From assembly GCF_000427365.1 (NCBI RefSeq), contig NZ_KE386488.1, forward strand, positions 2,515,882 through 2,579,881: a stretch of DNA of 64,000 bases, in the 5' to 3' direction. Shown piece after piece: positions 26,599 through 35,936 of this stretch (its first letter is position 1; each line of letters starts with the position of its first letter). The stretch comes from Rikenella microfusus DSM 15922 (GTDB taxonomy: Bacteria > Bacteroidota > Bacteroidia > Bacteroidales > Rikenellaceae). A program made the translations under genes and the position numbers. The notes beneath the pieces were generated by a model. That model was given only the letters and a program-made list of their open reading frames with translations. It did not search any database and was not told the origin of the DNA.

Positions 26599-27165
26599 TC
26601 AGATTTTGCCGACGAGGTCGATGCTCGGTTTGAGCGTTTCGCCGCCCTGTTTCCACTTGGCCGGGCACACTTCGCCGGGATGGGCGGCCACGAATTGCGC
26701 GGCTTCCACTTTGCGCAGCAGCTCGTCTGCGTTACGGCCGATGTTGTTGTCCTGGATTTCCACCAGTTTGATCTTGCCTTCGGGATCGGCCACGAACGTA
26801 CCGCGGTAGGCCATGCCGTCCTCTTCGATCATAACGCCGAAAGCGCGGGAAAGGGCACCGGTCGGGTCGGCCAGCATCGGATATTTGATTTTGCGGATGC
26901 TTTCCGAAGCGTCGTGCCATGCCTTGTGCACGAAGTGGGAATCGGTGCTGACCGAATAGACTTCGACGCCCATGGCTTTGAATTTATCGTATTTTTCGGC
27001 CATATCGACCAGTTCGGTCGGGCAGACGAACGTGAAGTCCGCCGGATAGAAGAAGAAAATGGCCCATTTGCCTTTGATGTCTTCGTTCGTGACGGTTACG
27101 AATTCACCGTCATGATAAGCCTGTACCTTGAATTCGGGAACCGTCGTGTTGATGATCGTAGTCAT
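26599..27165 (-). CDS. ahpC: Alkyl hydroperoxide reductase peroxiredoxin subunit C
   Basis: 188 residues, typical 2-Cys peroxiredoxin. Peroxidatic cysteine in FTFVCPTELVD (Cys48), resolving cysteine in GEVCPAKWKQG (Cys167), plus the catalytic Arg region. It reduces H2O2, organic peroxides and peroxynitrite. A TATCTTTG promoter box lies ~74 bases upstream and a weak PerR-like site sits above it, matching peroxide control. Confidence 0.97.
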   Translation of the reverse strand: MTTIINTTVPEFKVQAYHDGEFVTVTNEDIKGKWAIFFFYPADFTFVCPTELVDMAEKYDKFKAMGVEVYSVSTDSHFVHKAWHDASESIRKIKYPMLADPTGALSRAFGVMIEEDGMAYRGTFVADPEGKIKLVEIQDNNIGRNADELLRKVEAAQFVAAHPGEVCPAKWKQGGETLKPSIDLVGKI

Positions 27166-27238
27166 GATTGAAACAGTTTTTATTGGTTAATAATGGATTA
27201 TGTCGTTTTTTCGGCCGGTGCCGATTGATTCCGTATTG

Positions 27239-27246
27239 CAAAGATA
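27239..27246 (-). promoter_or_regulatory. -7 box of ahpCF promoter (TATCTTTG)
   Basis: The minus strand reads TATCTTTG, matching TAnnTTTG, 73 bases before the ahpC ATG. The surrounding region is AT-rich compared with the genes. No -33 TTTG; activator or repressor control may replace it. Confidence 0.5.
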
Positions 27247-27455
27247 AGATTTAATTCGGAATTATTATCATCTAATAAAACTTATATTTAAAATGAATTA
27301 TTGTACGATTCGGCGATCGGATGCGATTTTTCAGTCGGGACCGCGTTTGACGGTCGGAATAGTAGCGAAAACCGGGCCAAAATCGCAGTATCGCCGTTCT
27401 TTTGTTCCGGTCGTTGCGATTGGCCGGTTTTTTACCGGGAAATTCCCGTATGAAA
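27247..27455. other. Intergenic stretch between ahpC promoter and gltA terminator
   Basis: Apart from the ahpC promoter region and the gltA terminator, I see nothing assignable here. A 71-codon plus-strand frame (27293-27508) has no domain, runs into the terminator and is probably spurious. Confidence 0.5.
27256..27270. promoter_or_regulatory. Weak PerR-box-like sequence upstream of ahpC
   Basis: TCGGAATTATTATCA matches 10 of 14 defined positions of the PerR consensus TTATAATNATTATAA, with one good half-site, just upstream of the ahpC -7 box. Suggestive because perR itself, 24 kb away, has a far better site. Confidence 0.25.
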
Positions 27456-27491
27456 AATCCGGCACAATCTATTCATCGATTGTGCCGGATT
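27456..27491 (-). terminator. Terminator of gltA
   Basis: A 14-bp perfect stem (27456-27469 with 27478-27491) lies 27 bases beyond the gltA stop; on the minus strand it is followed by TTTTTC. Confidence 0.85.
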
Positions 27492-27517
27492 ACGACAGGT
27501 GTAATTAGATGGCGCGG

Positions 27518-28876
27518 TCAGCGTTTATCCAGCGGTTTGTATTCCGTTGCGGGCGCTACGTTCTTGTAAGCCGGTCGGATGATGCGACGGCTGTCGAAAT
27601 TCAGCTCTTCGATACGGTGGGCCACCCAGCCGGCGATGCGGGACATGGCGAACAGCGGCGTATAGACTTCGCGCGGCAGGCCGATCATGTCGTACACGAA
27701 ACCGGAGTAGAAGTCCACATTGGCGCATACCCGTTTATTGACCGAGTTGCCTTTGAACTCCATGAAACTCTCGACGCCGAGGCGTTCGATCAGCTCGAGG
27801 AATGCGAATTCGTCCTCGCGCCCTTTCTCTTTGGCCAGCGATCGGGCCATCTCTTTGAGCAACAGCGCGCGCGGGTCGGAAACGGTATATACCGCATGGC
27901 CGATCCCGTAGATCAGCCCTTTTTTGTCGTAAACCTCTTTACGGAGCATCCGCATCAGGTACTCTTTGACCTCTTTCTCGTCCGTCCAGTCCGAGATCGT
28001 TTCGCGCAGGTGGGTGAACATGTCGATCACCTGCAGGTTGGCTCCCCCGTGCAACGGGCCTTTCAGCGAACCGATGGCGGCGGCGATGGAGGAGTAGGTA
28101 TCGGTTCCGGACGAACTGGTCACGCGCGTGGTGAAGGTCGAGTTGTTCCCCCCGCCGTGTTCGGCATGCAGGATCAGGCAGAGGTCGAGCACTTTCACGT
28201 CCAGCGGGGTATAACCTTTCGAACCTTTCATCATGTAGATGAAGTTTTCGGCCAGCGAGAAGTTCGGTTTCGGAATACGGATGTGCAGTGAACCGCCGTT
28301 TTTGTTGTGGTTCATCGTATGGTAGGCGTATGCGATGATCGACGGGAACTTGGCGATGAGGTCCACCGACTGGCGGATCAGGTTGTCGCGCGAGGTGTCG
28401 TCCGCGTTTTCGTCGAAAGCGTAGAGCACCAGTACCGAACGGGCCAGGATATTCATGATGTCGTTCCCGTACAGTTGCAGAATGTTCATCTTGGTGGCAT
28501 GGCGCAGTACCATCTGCTCGTTGAGCAGGTCGGTGAAGGTTTCCAGTTCCTCGCGGTCGGGCAGATAACCCGACAGCAGCAGGAATGCCGTTTCTTCGTA
28601 TCCCAGCCGGTTTTCGGCCTGTACGCCGTGCACCAGGTCCGATACTTCGATGCCCCGGTAGAGCAGTTTGCCCGGAATGGCTTTGAGACCTTTGCCGTCG
28701 GGCAGCCGTTCGTAACCCACCACGTCGCCGATGTTGGTCAGGCCGACCAGCACCCCGGAATGGTCTTCGTTGCGCAGGCCGCGTTTCACGCCGTAGCATT
28801 TGAACAGTTCGCTGTCGATCCGGGCCGTCTCTTTGACGGTCTCCGAGAGTTTGTATATCAGGTAGTCTTTGTTCAT
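27518..28876 (-). CDS. gltA: Citrate synthase
   Basis: 452 residues. Oxaloacetate/acetyl-CoA condensing enzyme. Landmarks: HAEHGGGNNSTFTTRV (catalytic His region), LKGPLHGGANLQV, IYGIGHAVYTVSDPR (second catalytic His) and VDFYSGFVYDMIGLP (catalytic Asp). Last gene of acn-icd-gltA; 9 bases after icd. With no later TCA genes nearby, the operon's job is citrate-to-2-oxoglutarate flow for glutamate synthesis. Confidence 0.96.
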   Translation of the reverse strand: MNKDYLIYKLSETVKETARIDSELFKCYGVKRGLRNEDHSGVLVGLTNIGDVVGYERLPDGKGLKAIPGKLLYRGIEVSDLVHGVQAENRLGYEETAFLLLSGYLPDREELETFTDLLNEQMVLRHATKMNILQLYGNDIMNILARSVLVLYAFDENADDTSRDNLIRQSVDLIAKFPSIIAYAYHTMNHNKNGGSLHIRIPKPNFSLAENFIYMMKGSKGYTPLDVKVLDLCLILHAEHGGGNNSTFTTRVTSSSGTDTYSSIAAAIGSLKGPLHGGANLQVIDMFTHLRETISDWTDEKEVKEYLMRMLRKEVYDKKGLIYGIGHAVYTVSDPRALLLKEMARSLAKEKGREDEFAFLELIERLGVESFMEFKGNSVNKRVCANVDFYSGFVYDMIGLPREVYTPLFAMSRIAGWVAHRIEELNFDSRRIIRPAYKNVAPATEYKPLDKR

Positions 28877-28885
28877 CGCGGAGTC

Positions 28886-30154
28886 TTAGTTAGTCGTGAT
28901 TCTGGAAATGAGCAGGTCGGCGAATTCGCTGGTCGAAAGTTTCGTGCCGCCGTCCATGAAACGGACGAGGTCGTAGGTGGCTTTTCCTTCGCCGAAGGCG
29001 CTTTCCATAGCGCTGACGATGGCTTCGCCGGCTTCGTTCCATCCCATGTACTGAAGCATCATCACGGCCGAGAGCAGCAGCGAACAGGGGTTCGCCTTGT
29101 TTTTGCCCGCATGGATCGGAGCGGTGCCGTGCGTGGCTTCGAAAATGGCGTGGCCGGTCATGTAGTTGATGTTGGCGCCGGGCGCGATGCCGATGCCGCC
29201 CACCATGGCGGCCAGCTGGTCGGAGATGTAATCGCCGTTCAGGTTGGGGGTGGCGATGACCGAAAATTCGCGTGGCTTGAGCAGCGTCCATTGCAGGAAG
29301 GCGTCGGCGATGGCATCTTTCACGATCACTTTTCCGGCTTCGACCGCCGCGGTCTGTGCCGCGTTGGCCGCTTCTTCGCCCTCGGCTTTCTTAATGCGCT
29401 CCCATTCGGCCCAGGTGAATGTCTGTTCGCCGAATTCACGTTGTGCCAGTTCGTAACCCCAGTTTTTGAACGAACCTTCGGTGAATTTCATGATATTCCC
29501 TTTGTGGACGAGTGTCACCGACGGCAGTTTGTGGTCGATGGCGTACCGGATGGCCGCGCGGACGAGGCGTTCGGTGCCTTCTTTCGAGATCGGTTTGATA
29601 CCGAAAGAGGAGGTTTCCGGAAAACGGATTTTTTTCACTCCCATTTCGTTCACCAGAAAATCCAGTATCTTTTTCGCTTCGGGCGTCCCGGTCTGCCATT
29701 CGATACCGGCGTAGATGTCTTCCGTATTTTCACGGAAGATGACCATATCGACGTCCTGCGGGCGTTTGAGCGGCGTCACCACGCCCTGAAAATAACGGGT
29801 CGGCCGCTGGCAGACGTACAGGTCGAGTTCCTGGCGCAGGGCCACGTTCAGCGAACGGATGCCGCCGCCGATCGGAGTAGTCAGCGGGCCTTTGATCCCG
29901 ACGAGGTATTCGCGGAAGTTTTCCAGCGTCTCCTCCGGCAGCCAGTTGCCGGTTTGCCGGAAGGCTTTTTCGCCGGCCAGCACCTCTTTCCATTCGATTT
30001 TGCGCTTCCCGCCGTAGCATCGGGCCACTGCCGCATCGACGATGCGGCGCGTGGCTGGCCAGATGTCCACGCCGATACCGTCGCCTTCGATGAAGGGGAT
30101 GACCGGCGAGTCCGGAACCTGTAATTTCCCGTTCTTGATGGTGATTTTTCCCAT
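28886..30154 (-). CDS. icd: Isocitrate dehydrogenase (NADP-dependent type)
   Basis: 422 residues, E. coli-like length. Substrate loop [20 protein letters not shown], the catalytic Tyr/Lys region ([14 protein letters not shown]), metal-binding Asp in [18 protein letters not shown], and coenzyme region [15 protein letters not shown]. Residues just beyond that coenzyme loop look NADP-type, though cofactor preference is inferred. Converts isocitrate to 2-oxoglutarate. Two bases separate it from acn; 9 bases from gltA. Confidence 0.95.
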   Translation of the reverse strand: MGKITIKNGKLQVPDSPVIPFIEGDGIGVDIWPATRRIVDAAVARCYGGKRKIEWKEVLAGEKAFRQTGNWLPEETLENFREYLVGIKGPLTTPIGGGIRSLNVALRQELDLYVCQRPTRYFQGVVTPLKRPQDVDMVIFRENTEDIYAGIEWQTGTPEAKKILDFLVNEMGVKKIRFPETSSFGIKPISKEGTERLVRAAIRYAIDHKLPSVTLVHKGNIMKFTEGSFKNWGYELAQREFGEQTFTWAEWERIKKAEGEEAANAAQTAAVEAGKVIVKDAIADAFLQWTLLKPREFSVIATPNLNGDYISDQLAAMVGGIGIAPGANINYMTGHAIFEATHGTAPIHAGKNKANPCSLLLSAVMMLQYMGWNEAGEAIVSAMESAFGEGKATYDLVRFMDGGTKLSTSEFADLLISRITTN

Positions 30155-30156
30155 GG

Positions 30157-32427
30157 CTATTTCGTGTTTTTGCTAATCAGGTTGAGTGCGCTGCCGGCTT
30201 TGAACCATTCGATTTGCAGCGCATTGTATGTGTGGTTCGCTTCGAAGGTCTCTTCGGTGCCGTCGGCATGGCGCAGCACTACGGTCAGCGGCCGACCGGG
30301 GGCGAACGCTTTCAGGCCGAGGATCGACACCCGGTCGTCTTCGCGCACTTTGTTCCAGTCTTCCTTATGGGCGAAAGTCAGGGCCAGCATTCCCTGTTTT
30401 TTGAGGTTGGTCTCATGGATACGGGCGAACGATTGCGCCAGTACCGCTTTGACGTTCAGAAAACGCGGTTCCATGGCCGCGTGTTCGCGCGAGGAACCTT
30501 CCCCGTAATTTTCCTGTGCGACGACGATGCTGCCCATTCCGGCGGTTTTATAGGCTTTGGCCACGGAAGAGACCTTTTCGTAATCGCCCGTCAGCGGGTT
30601 CAGCACGCTGTTTACGGCTCCTCCGTTGAAAGCGTTGGTCGCTCCCATCAGCAGATTGTCCGAAATGTTTTCGAGGTGTCCCCGGAAGCGCAGCCACGGG
30701 CCGGCCGCCGAGATATGGTCGGTCGTGCATTTTCCCTGCGCTTTGATGAGCAGGCGCAGATCTTCGTAATCGTCTCCGTCCCAGGCCGCGAACGGTTCCA
30801 GACGCTGGAGACGTTGCGACTCGGGCGATATGGCGACCTCCACGGACGAACCGTCTTCGGCCGGAGCCTGGTAGCCGGGGTCGTCCACGGCGAAGCCTTT
30901 GGCCGGCAATTCATGGCCTTGCGGCGCATCCAGCCGGACGTTTTCTCCCCGTTCGTTCACGAGCGTGTCGGTCAGCGGGTTGAACGTGATGCGTCCGGCG
31001 ATGGTCAGCGCCGTGGTCAGTTCGGGCGAAGCGACGAAAGCGTGCGTGGCCGGATTGCCGTCGTTCCGCGCCGCGAAGTTGCGGTTGAAACTGGTGACGA
31101 TCGAATTGGCCCGTTTCGGATCGTCGGTATGGCGTTTCCACTGGCCGATGCAGGCACCGCAGGCGTTGGCCATCACCACGCCGCCGATCGCTTCCAGGTC
31201 TGCGAGCAACCCGTCCCGTTCGGCGGTGTAGCGTACTTGTTCCGAACCGGGGGTGATGATGTATTCGGCCTGTACCTTCAGCCCCTTTTCGGCGGCCTGG
31301 CGGGCCACCGAGGCGGCGCGGGTCAGGTCTTCGTACGAGGAGTTGGTGCACGATCCGATCAACCCCACTTCCATCCGTTCCGGATAGCCTTTTTCCCGGG
31401 CGATGCGCACGAATTCCGAAATGGGCGCCGCTGCATCGGGGGTGAACGGTCCGTTGATATAGGGTTCCAAAGCCGACAGGTCGATTTCGATCACGCGGTC
31501 GTAATACCGTTCGGGGTGCTCCAGAACGGCGGTATCGGCGGTCAGGCATTCCCGGGCGATTTCGTCGGCCAGTTCCGCCACTTCCGCGCGGCCGGTGGCC
31601 CGCAGGTAGTCGGCCATTTTCCGGTCGTAGGGGAAGAGAGAGGTGGTGGCGCCCACCTCGGCCCCCATGTTGCAGATGGTCGCTTTGCCGGTGGCCGAGA
31701 GGGTGGCGGCGCCCTCTCCGAAGTATTCGATGATAGCGTTCGTTCCGCCTTTGACGGTCAGGATGCCGGCCAGTTTCAGGATCACGTCTTTCGGCGAAGC
31801 CCAGCCGTTCAGACGGCCGGTGAGTTTCACGCCGATGAGCCGCGGCATCTTCAGTTCCCACGGCATGCCCGACATCACGTCAGCCGCATCGGCTCCTCCG
31901 ACACCTACGGCGATCATGCCCAGTCCGCCGGCGTTCGGCGTATGGGAGTCGGTGCCGATCATCATCCCGCCGGGGAAAGCGTAGTTTTCCAGCACGACCT
32001 GGTGGATGATCCCTGCGCCCGGCCGCCAGAACCCGATTCCGTATTTGTTGGAGACCGAAGCCAGAAAGTCGTAAACTTCTTTATTGGTCTCTCTGGCCGC
32101 CGGCAGGTCGTTTCCGGCCCCGCTGTCGGCCAGGATCAGATGGTCGCAATGTACCGTCGAAGGTACGGCTACGCGGCTGCGCCCCGCGTTCATGAACTGG
32201 AGCAGGGCCATTTGTGCCGTAGCGTCCTGCATGGCGACACGGTCCGGCGCGAAATTGACGTAATCTTCGCCGCGTCGGAAAACCGGCTGCTGTCCTTTGT
32301 CGTGCAAATGGGTCAGCAGTATTTTCTCGGCCAGCGTCAGTGCACTGCCTGTCGCTTTGCGGATCTGGGCCACTGCCTGCGGCATCCCGGCGTACCTCTG
32401 CCGGATCATCTCGATGTCGAATACCAT
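30157..32427 (-). CDS. acn: Aconitate hydratase
   Basis: 756 residues, mitochondrial-type aconitase length. It converts citrate to isocitrate with a 4Fe-4S cluster; cluster cysteines appear in [11 protein letters not shown] and [10 protein letters not shown]. Other motifs: [11 protein letters not shown], and [14 protein letters not shown] in the swivelling domain. First gene of acn-icd-gltA. Cluster sensitivity to oxidants makes the nearby peroxide-defence genes noteworthy. Confidence 0.96.
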   Translation of the reverse strand: MVFDIEMIRQRYAGMPQAVAQIRKATGSALTLAEKILLTHLHDKGQQPVFRRGEDYVNFAPDRVAMQDATAQMALLQFMNAGRSRVAVPSTVHCDHLILADSGAGNDLPAARETNKEVYDFLASVSNKYGIGFWRPGAGIIHQVVLENYAFPGGMMIGTDSHTPNAGGLGMIAVGVGGADAADVMSGMPWELKMPRLIGVKLTGRLNGWASPKDVILKLAGILTVKGGTNAIIEYFGEGAATLSATGKATICNMGAEVGATTSLFPYDRKMADYLRATGRAEVAELADEIARECLTADTAVLEHPERYYDRVIEIDLSALEPYINGPFTPDAAAPISEFVRIAREKGYPERMEVGLIGSCTNSSYEDLTRAASVARQAAEKGLKVQAEYIITPGSEQVRYTAERDGLLADLEAIGGVVMANACGACIGQWKRHTDDPKRANSIVTSFNRNFAARNDGNPATHAFVASPELTTALTIAGRITFNPLTDTLVNERGENVRLDAPQGHELPAKGFAVDDPGYQAPAEDGSSVEVAISPESQRLQRLEPFAAWDGDDYEDLRLLIKAQGKCTTDHISAAGPWLRFRGHLENISDNLLMGATNAFNGGAVNSVLNPLTGDYEKVSSVAKAYKTAGMGSIVVAQENYGEGSSREHAAMEPRFLNVKAVLAQSFARIHETNLKKQGMLALTFAHKEDWNKVREDDRVSILGLKAFAPGRPLTVVLRHADGTEETFEANHTYNALQIEWFKAGSALNLISKNTK

Positions 32428-32481
32428 GATTTTTCGTTTTGAAAAATTTTCCTTAACTCTGTTCCAGCCCGCAATATACGA

Positions 32482-32508
32482 AAAACGGCGGGATATACCC
32501 GCCGTTTT
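32482..32508 (-). terminator. Terminator of the SIMPL-domain gene
   Basis: An 11-bp perfect stem (32482-32492 with 32498-32508) with 5-base loop ATATA; on the minus strand a T run follows. It lies between the SIMPL gene and the acn operon on the same strand. Confidence 0.8.
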
Positions 32509-32540
32509 GTTAAATTACCAACAAAATAACGATTATCGGC

Positions 32541-33224
32541 CTATTCCAGCACGAAGCGGACGGTTACGTTCTGATTGACGCGCACGTCGTTGAAATTCAG
32601 GTCCGGCATGGAGTCCGCCTGCAAGGCGTTGCCGCTTTTCGCTGCGAACACGTTACGCATGGCAACGGCTTCGGGAGCGGAAGAGTAGGCTTCGATCACA
32701 ATGGCTTTGCCGATTTTCTGTCCCACGGCAGCCGCCAGTTCGCCGGCGGTCTGTTGCGCATTCTTCATGGCTTTCACCCGTACCTGCGCCTGCAATTCTT
32801 TCAGGTCGCTGCGCGTGCTTTGAGTCAGGGAAGCGTTGGCGATCCCGTTCGCCTGCAACTCGTCGAACACGGTCTCCACCATTGTCGGTTCGGTGAGGGT
32901 CAGCAGGTAATTCTTGTACTGGTAAATGTCCTTGCGTTTGCCGTCCGTGTTGGACTGCCCTGTAATAACGAGCTGTTTCTTGATGTCTACGCCGGAAGCC
33001 TTGAGTGCGGTCGCCAGCGATTTTTCGAGGTCGGCGATGGTCGTCTTGCCTTTGCTCGGGGCTTCGGAAATCGTGATCGAGATGCGGAATTTGTTGGGAG
33101 CGACCAGCGTATCCGCCGAACTGTTGATCTCCACGTAATTCCGATTCATTTTCATGTCCGGATTCTGTGCCGTCGCGGCGCCGGCGATCAGGAGCGCCGA
33201 AGCGACGAAGAGGATTTTTTTCAT
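32541..33224 (-). CDS. SIMPL-domain (DUF541) exported protein
   Basis: 227 residues with a signal peptide (MKKILFVASALLIAGAATA|Q). The rest is one SIMPL/DUF541 domain: INSSADTLVAPNKFRISITI at the N-terminal side, the DLEKSLATALKASGVD helix, and C-terminal NQNVTVRFVLE. Periplasmic or outer-membrane-associated; homologues are linked to oxidative stress tolerance or envelope signalling. No partner gene nearby. Confidence 0.87.
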   Translation of the reverse strand: MKKILFVASALLIAGAATAQNPDMKMNRNYVEINSSADTLVAPNKFRISITISEAPSKGKTTIADLEKSLATALKASGVDIKKQLVITGQSNTDGKRKDIYQYKNYLLTLTEPTMVETVFDELQANGIANASLTQSTRSDLKELQAQVRVKAMKNAQQTAGELAAAVGQKIGKAIVIEAYSSAPEAVAMRNVFAAKSGNALQADSMPDLNFNDVRVNQNVTVRFVLE

Positions 33225-33357
33225 ATGTCTTGGTTTTTAGGGTCTGTGACCGGTTGTCGTATATCTTTTGGAGCGATCTGCGGGCCGAAAGTTTAACCGT
33301 TGCACGAAATTATCGTACGCGTATCGGCACGTCCGTCTCTCCGATAAGATACGCGGA

Positions 33358-34464
33358 CTATCCGACCACATATTTGCGGAACGGCAGTTTCTGCAACAAC
33401 CATACCACACCCGCAGAGGCGGCGAAAGCCAGCACGGCGATGACCGGAATCCGGAGGTACGCGGGCAGGGGGATGTGGTTGTAAACGAAGTCGTAACCTA
33501 ATTGTACGATAAAAAAATGGCAGAGATAAATCCCGAATGTCAGCGCGGCGAACCGGCTCAACCGGGCTGCCGTTCTGTCGTTGGCGATCCGGATGGTTTG
33601 CAGGGCGGTAAAGAGGCCGTAGGCCATCAGGAACACATTGAAACCGGTGAAGAACCAGGGGATCTCCAGGTAATTGTAGTCGGTCGGGTAGAATTTTTGG
33701 GTCAGCACGAAACCGCCGAACGTGAGCGCATAGCCGAGCGCGAAGAGCAGGGCCGAACGGGTCAGGATGAGGCTTCGGGAACTTTGCGGAGGAAACTTGT
33801 TCAGGTAGAACGCCAGCACGATATAACCGAGGAATCCGCTGAAGTAATAGAAAGTCCCGAAAGGATTCCACGCGCATTCGCCGAACAGTCCGGTGTGGCC
33901 GTAGTTGCCGGCGTATCCGAGCAGCGGGGCGATGACGCGGAGATAGGGAATGAACAGCGTGAAGCCCCAGATACAGAGAAACCGTTTGAGTTCCCGACGC
34001 GATGCCTGCGCGATCCACGGCGAAACGACCGGAAGTATCAGGTAGAGGCCGACCAGCATGTAGAGGTACCAGAGCGGAGTGGTCGTATAATTGAAATTCA
34101 GGACGAAAGTGGCTATGTTATAGGTCGTATTGGCTGCTTCGGCATGTCCGTAGGCCAGATAGAGGAGCGGAGTGACGAGGCTCCACAGTACCAGCGGCCA
34201 GAGGATCCGGCCCAGCCGGCGGCGATAGAAAGCGCCGGTTTCGAGCCGGACGGGGAGCAGCAATACGCCGGAGATCATCACGAAAAGCGGAACGCTGGCC
34301 CGCATCAGGCTGCCCCAGCCTGCGCCGGAAAGAAATTCGGTGCGGTCGGCGTCGAACCGGGCGACGAAAGGGTCGCAGCAGTGTGCGAGCACGACCATGG
34401 CGCAGGCGACGATACGCAGCACATCGAGCCACGGGATGCGGCGGGAAGAGGTTTGGGTCATCAT
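33358..34464 (-). CDS. Acyltransferase family 3 membrane protein (OafA/NolL-like)
   Basis: 368 residues with about ten membrane helices. Opens RIPWLDVLRIVACAMVVLAHCCDPF, the acyltransferase_3 signature with the catalytic-type His in LAHC; SGVLLLPVR and R-rich turns follow. Such proteins O-acylate surface polysaccharide or LPS sugars. Two adjacent ATGs (34464, 34461) are possible. A TATATTTG promoter box lies 26 bases upstream. Substrate unknown. Confidence 0.88.
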   Translation of the reverse strand: MMTQTSSRRIPWLDVLRIVACAMVVLAHCCDPFVARFDADRTEFLSGAGWGSLMRASVPLFVMISGVLLLPVRLETGAFYRRRLGRILWPLVLWSLVTPLLYLAYGHAEAANTTYNIATFVLNFNYTTTPLWYLYMLVGLYLILPVVSPWIAQASRRELKRFLCIWGFTLFIPYLRVIAPLLGYAGNYGHTGLFGECAWNPFGTFYYFSGFLGYIVLAFYLNKFPPQSSRSLILTRSALLFALGYALTFGGFVLTQKFYPTDYNYLEIPWFFTGFNVFLMAYGLFTALQTIRIANDRTAARLSRFAALTFGIYLCHFFIVQLGYDFVYNHIPLPAYLRIPVIAVLAFAASAGVVWLLQKLPFRKYVVG

Positions 34465-34489
34465 TGATTTATTTGAGGTGGGTAGTGCG

Positions 34490-34497
34490 CAAATATA
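34490..34497 (-). promoter_or_regulatory. -7 box of acyltransferase promoter (TATATTTG)
   Basis: The minus strand reads TATATTTG (TAnnTTTG), 26 bases before the acyltransferase ATG. Confidence 0.5.
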
Positions 34498-34555
34498 AAA
34501 GTTTTATGCGGGATCCGGCCCTGGACGACATGCTCTCAGGAATACATCCCGCGGA

Positions 34556-35578
34556 TTACCGCAGGGTGAAAACCGCCAGGACGCCGTTATGGTCGGAAGG
34601 CCATTTGCCTGAGGGAGCAACGATCTTGTCGCGTGTCCGTTCCTCGATCCTCCGGCCTCGGACAATGTAGCCCGTCGGACCGACGACCATCGCGTCTTTC
34701 AATTTCACTCCGCTGACGGGACGGTAATAGATAAAGTCGATGCGGTCGCGGCCGTCGGCCTCGGGTACCCAGTCCAGTTTGTCCAGCGAGACGTCCGGGT
34801 TATCGATGCCGTACGTGAATCCGGGATGGGTGATCGGATCGGGATACCGGGTACGGTAACTGTCTTTGAATCCGGCTTCGTCCAACAATGCCGAACAAAT
34901 CCAGTTTACGGTTGCGCCGCGGTGATCCCGCAGATGGCGGGTGCGTTCGTCCCAGTCTGAACGGGACGGCTCGTTGAAGTCTCCTCCCAGAATGAGGAAA
35001 TGTCCTTTTTCATGTTCCGCGTCCGCGATGATCCGGCCGATCGCCTCGTCCCGCAGCGATTCGTCGTTCATTTTTTCGATCGATTCCGCGTCCGTTACCG
35101 GAGCCCCCAACTTCTCCCAACTGACCCCGTCGTATCCGCGGGGCAGATAGCAAGCGTAGTGCGTATAATCCAGATGAGCCGAATAGACGACGGTTTCCGT
35201 CCCGCCCACTCGTATGCGGACTTTCAGCGCGGCTCCGTCGGTAGCCGGATCCAAACCGCGCAGCGAATCCCGTTCCATCGCATATTTCGAAAGAATCCCT
35301 ACATTCCCTTCCGACAGTCCGTTTTCATAATTTGCTTTTCGTTCCTGCAAAGCCTGCTGCATGCGCGTTATGAACGACGATCCGTTATTGCGAATTTCGC
35401 ACAGCAAGACGATGTCCGGCCGCAGACGCGCGATTTCGTCTGCGAGGCCGTCGAATCCTCCGGGAACCATCGCGGCATCGTTCCAGATGTTGATTTGGAA
35501 AACGGACAGACAGGTCTTCGCCCCGTAGCCCTTCAGGGCGGACAGGACCAGGAGGATACAGAACAGGAATCGTTTCAT
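34556..35578 (-). CDS. Secreted endonuclease/exonuclease/phosphatase-family protein
   Basis: 340 residues with a signal peptide (MKRFLFCILLVLSALKGYGA). EEP fold motifs: FQINIWND, DIVLLCEIRNNG (metal-binding Glu), HLDYTHYACYLP, LILGGDFNEPSRSDW (GDFN with catalytic Asp/Asn) and a terminal SDHNGVLAVF. It hydrolyses phosphodiester or phosphate ester bonds outside the cytosol; nucleic acid, sphingomyelin-like lipid or sugar phosphate are all possible. ATG 35578 chosen; a textbook promoter lies upstream. Confidence 0.88.
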   Translation of the reverse strand: MKRFLFCILLVLSALKGYGAKTCLSVFQINIWNDAAMVPGGFDGLADEIARLRPDIVLLCEIRNNGSSFITRMQQALQERKANYENGLSEGNVGILSKYAMERDSLRGLDPATDGAALKVRIRVGGTETVVYSAHLDYTHYACYLPRGYDGVSWEKLGAPVTDAESIEKMNDESLRDEAIGRIIADAEHEKGHFLILGGDFNEPSRSDWDERTRHLRDHRGATVNWICSALLDEAGFKDSYRTRYPDPITHPGFTYGIDNPDVSLDKLDWVPEADGRDRIDFIYYRPVSGVKLKDAMVVGPTGYIVRGRRIEERTRDKIVAPSGKWPSDHNGVLAVFTLR

Positions 35579-35594
35579 GCTATTTTCAATGAAC

Positions 35595-35626
35595 CAAATA
35601 TATTTTTTTAACAGGATATTTGCAAA
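35595..35626 (-). promoter_or_regulatory. Consensus promoter of the EEP gene (TTTG-N20-TATATTTG)
   Basis: Minus strand TTTG at 35626-35623 and TATATTTG at 35602-35595 with 20 bases between, a perfect Bacteroidota sigma promoter. It overlaps the divergent promoter of the ABC operon. Confidence 0.75.
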
Positions 35627-35649
35627 TACGAACAAAATATATACATTTG
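35619..35649 (+). promoter_or_regulatory. Consensus promoter of the ABC/GntR operon (TTTG-N19-TACATTTG)
   Basis: TTTG at 35619-35622 and TACATTTG at 35642-35649, spacing 19. The -33 elements of this and the divergent EEP promoter overlap, so the two would compete or share control. Confidence 0.75.
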
Positions 35650-35677
35650 CAGTGTACTAATCCAATGATACACTATT

Positions 35678-35925
35678 GTGAAGCGACGATCGACACCGGC
35701 CGAAAATCGGCAAAAGCGCGTTCTGATGCTATGGGGACTGGGTTGGGGTATTTCCCGATGTTTTTCGTGCCGCTTTTCGATCAGTTGTGCTGGGGCGACG
35801 AATTGAATCTGAACGCACGGAACATCGTTTTGCAATTAGCCATCTGGTCGTTGGCCGGTTTCGGCATGGGACGGTGGTTGCAATGGCGTGCGGGACTCAT
35901 AGGAAAGCAGGTATGTCAAAAATAA
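35678..35925 (+). pseudogene. Small two-helix membrane protein, apparently split by a one-base frameshift
   Basis: Two frames join into one sensible product. From GTG 35678: VKRRSTPAENRQKR then VLMLWGLGWG. At the G tract 35745-35748 the frame must move by one base to continue YFPMFFVPLFDQLCWGDELN, then NARNIVLQLAIWSLAGFGMG and a stop at 35925. The joined ~80-residue product (basic tail, membrane helix, polar loop, second helix ending near Gly-Met-Gly) resembles small membrane proteins that precede ABC/GntR operons in Bacteroidota. Adding one base to the G tract restores it. Alternatively the downstream frame alone starts at ATG 35665. Sequencing error is possible. Confidence 0.55.
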
Positions 35926-35936
35926 AACAAACGACT

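Noticed and set aside
27293-27508. 71-codon plus-strand frame between ahpC and gltA
   Set aside because: Overlaps the gltA terminator and has no domain or promoter.
30214-32442. 742-codon antisense frame over aconitase
   Set aside because: Shadow of acn; aconitase motifs are on the minus strand.
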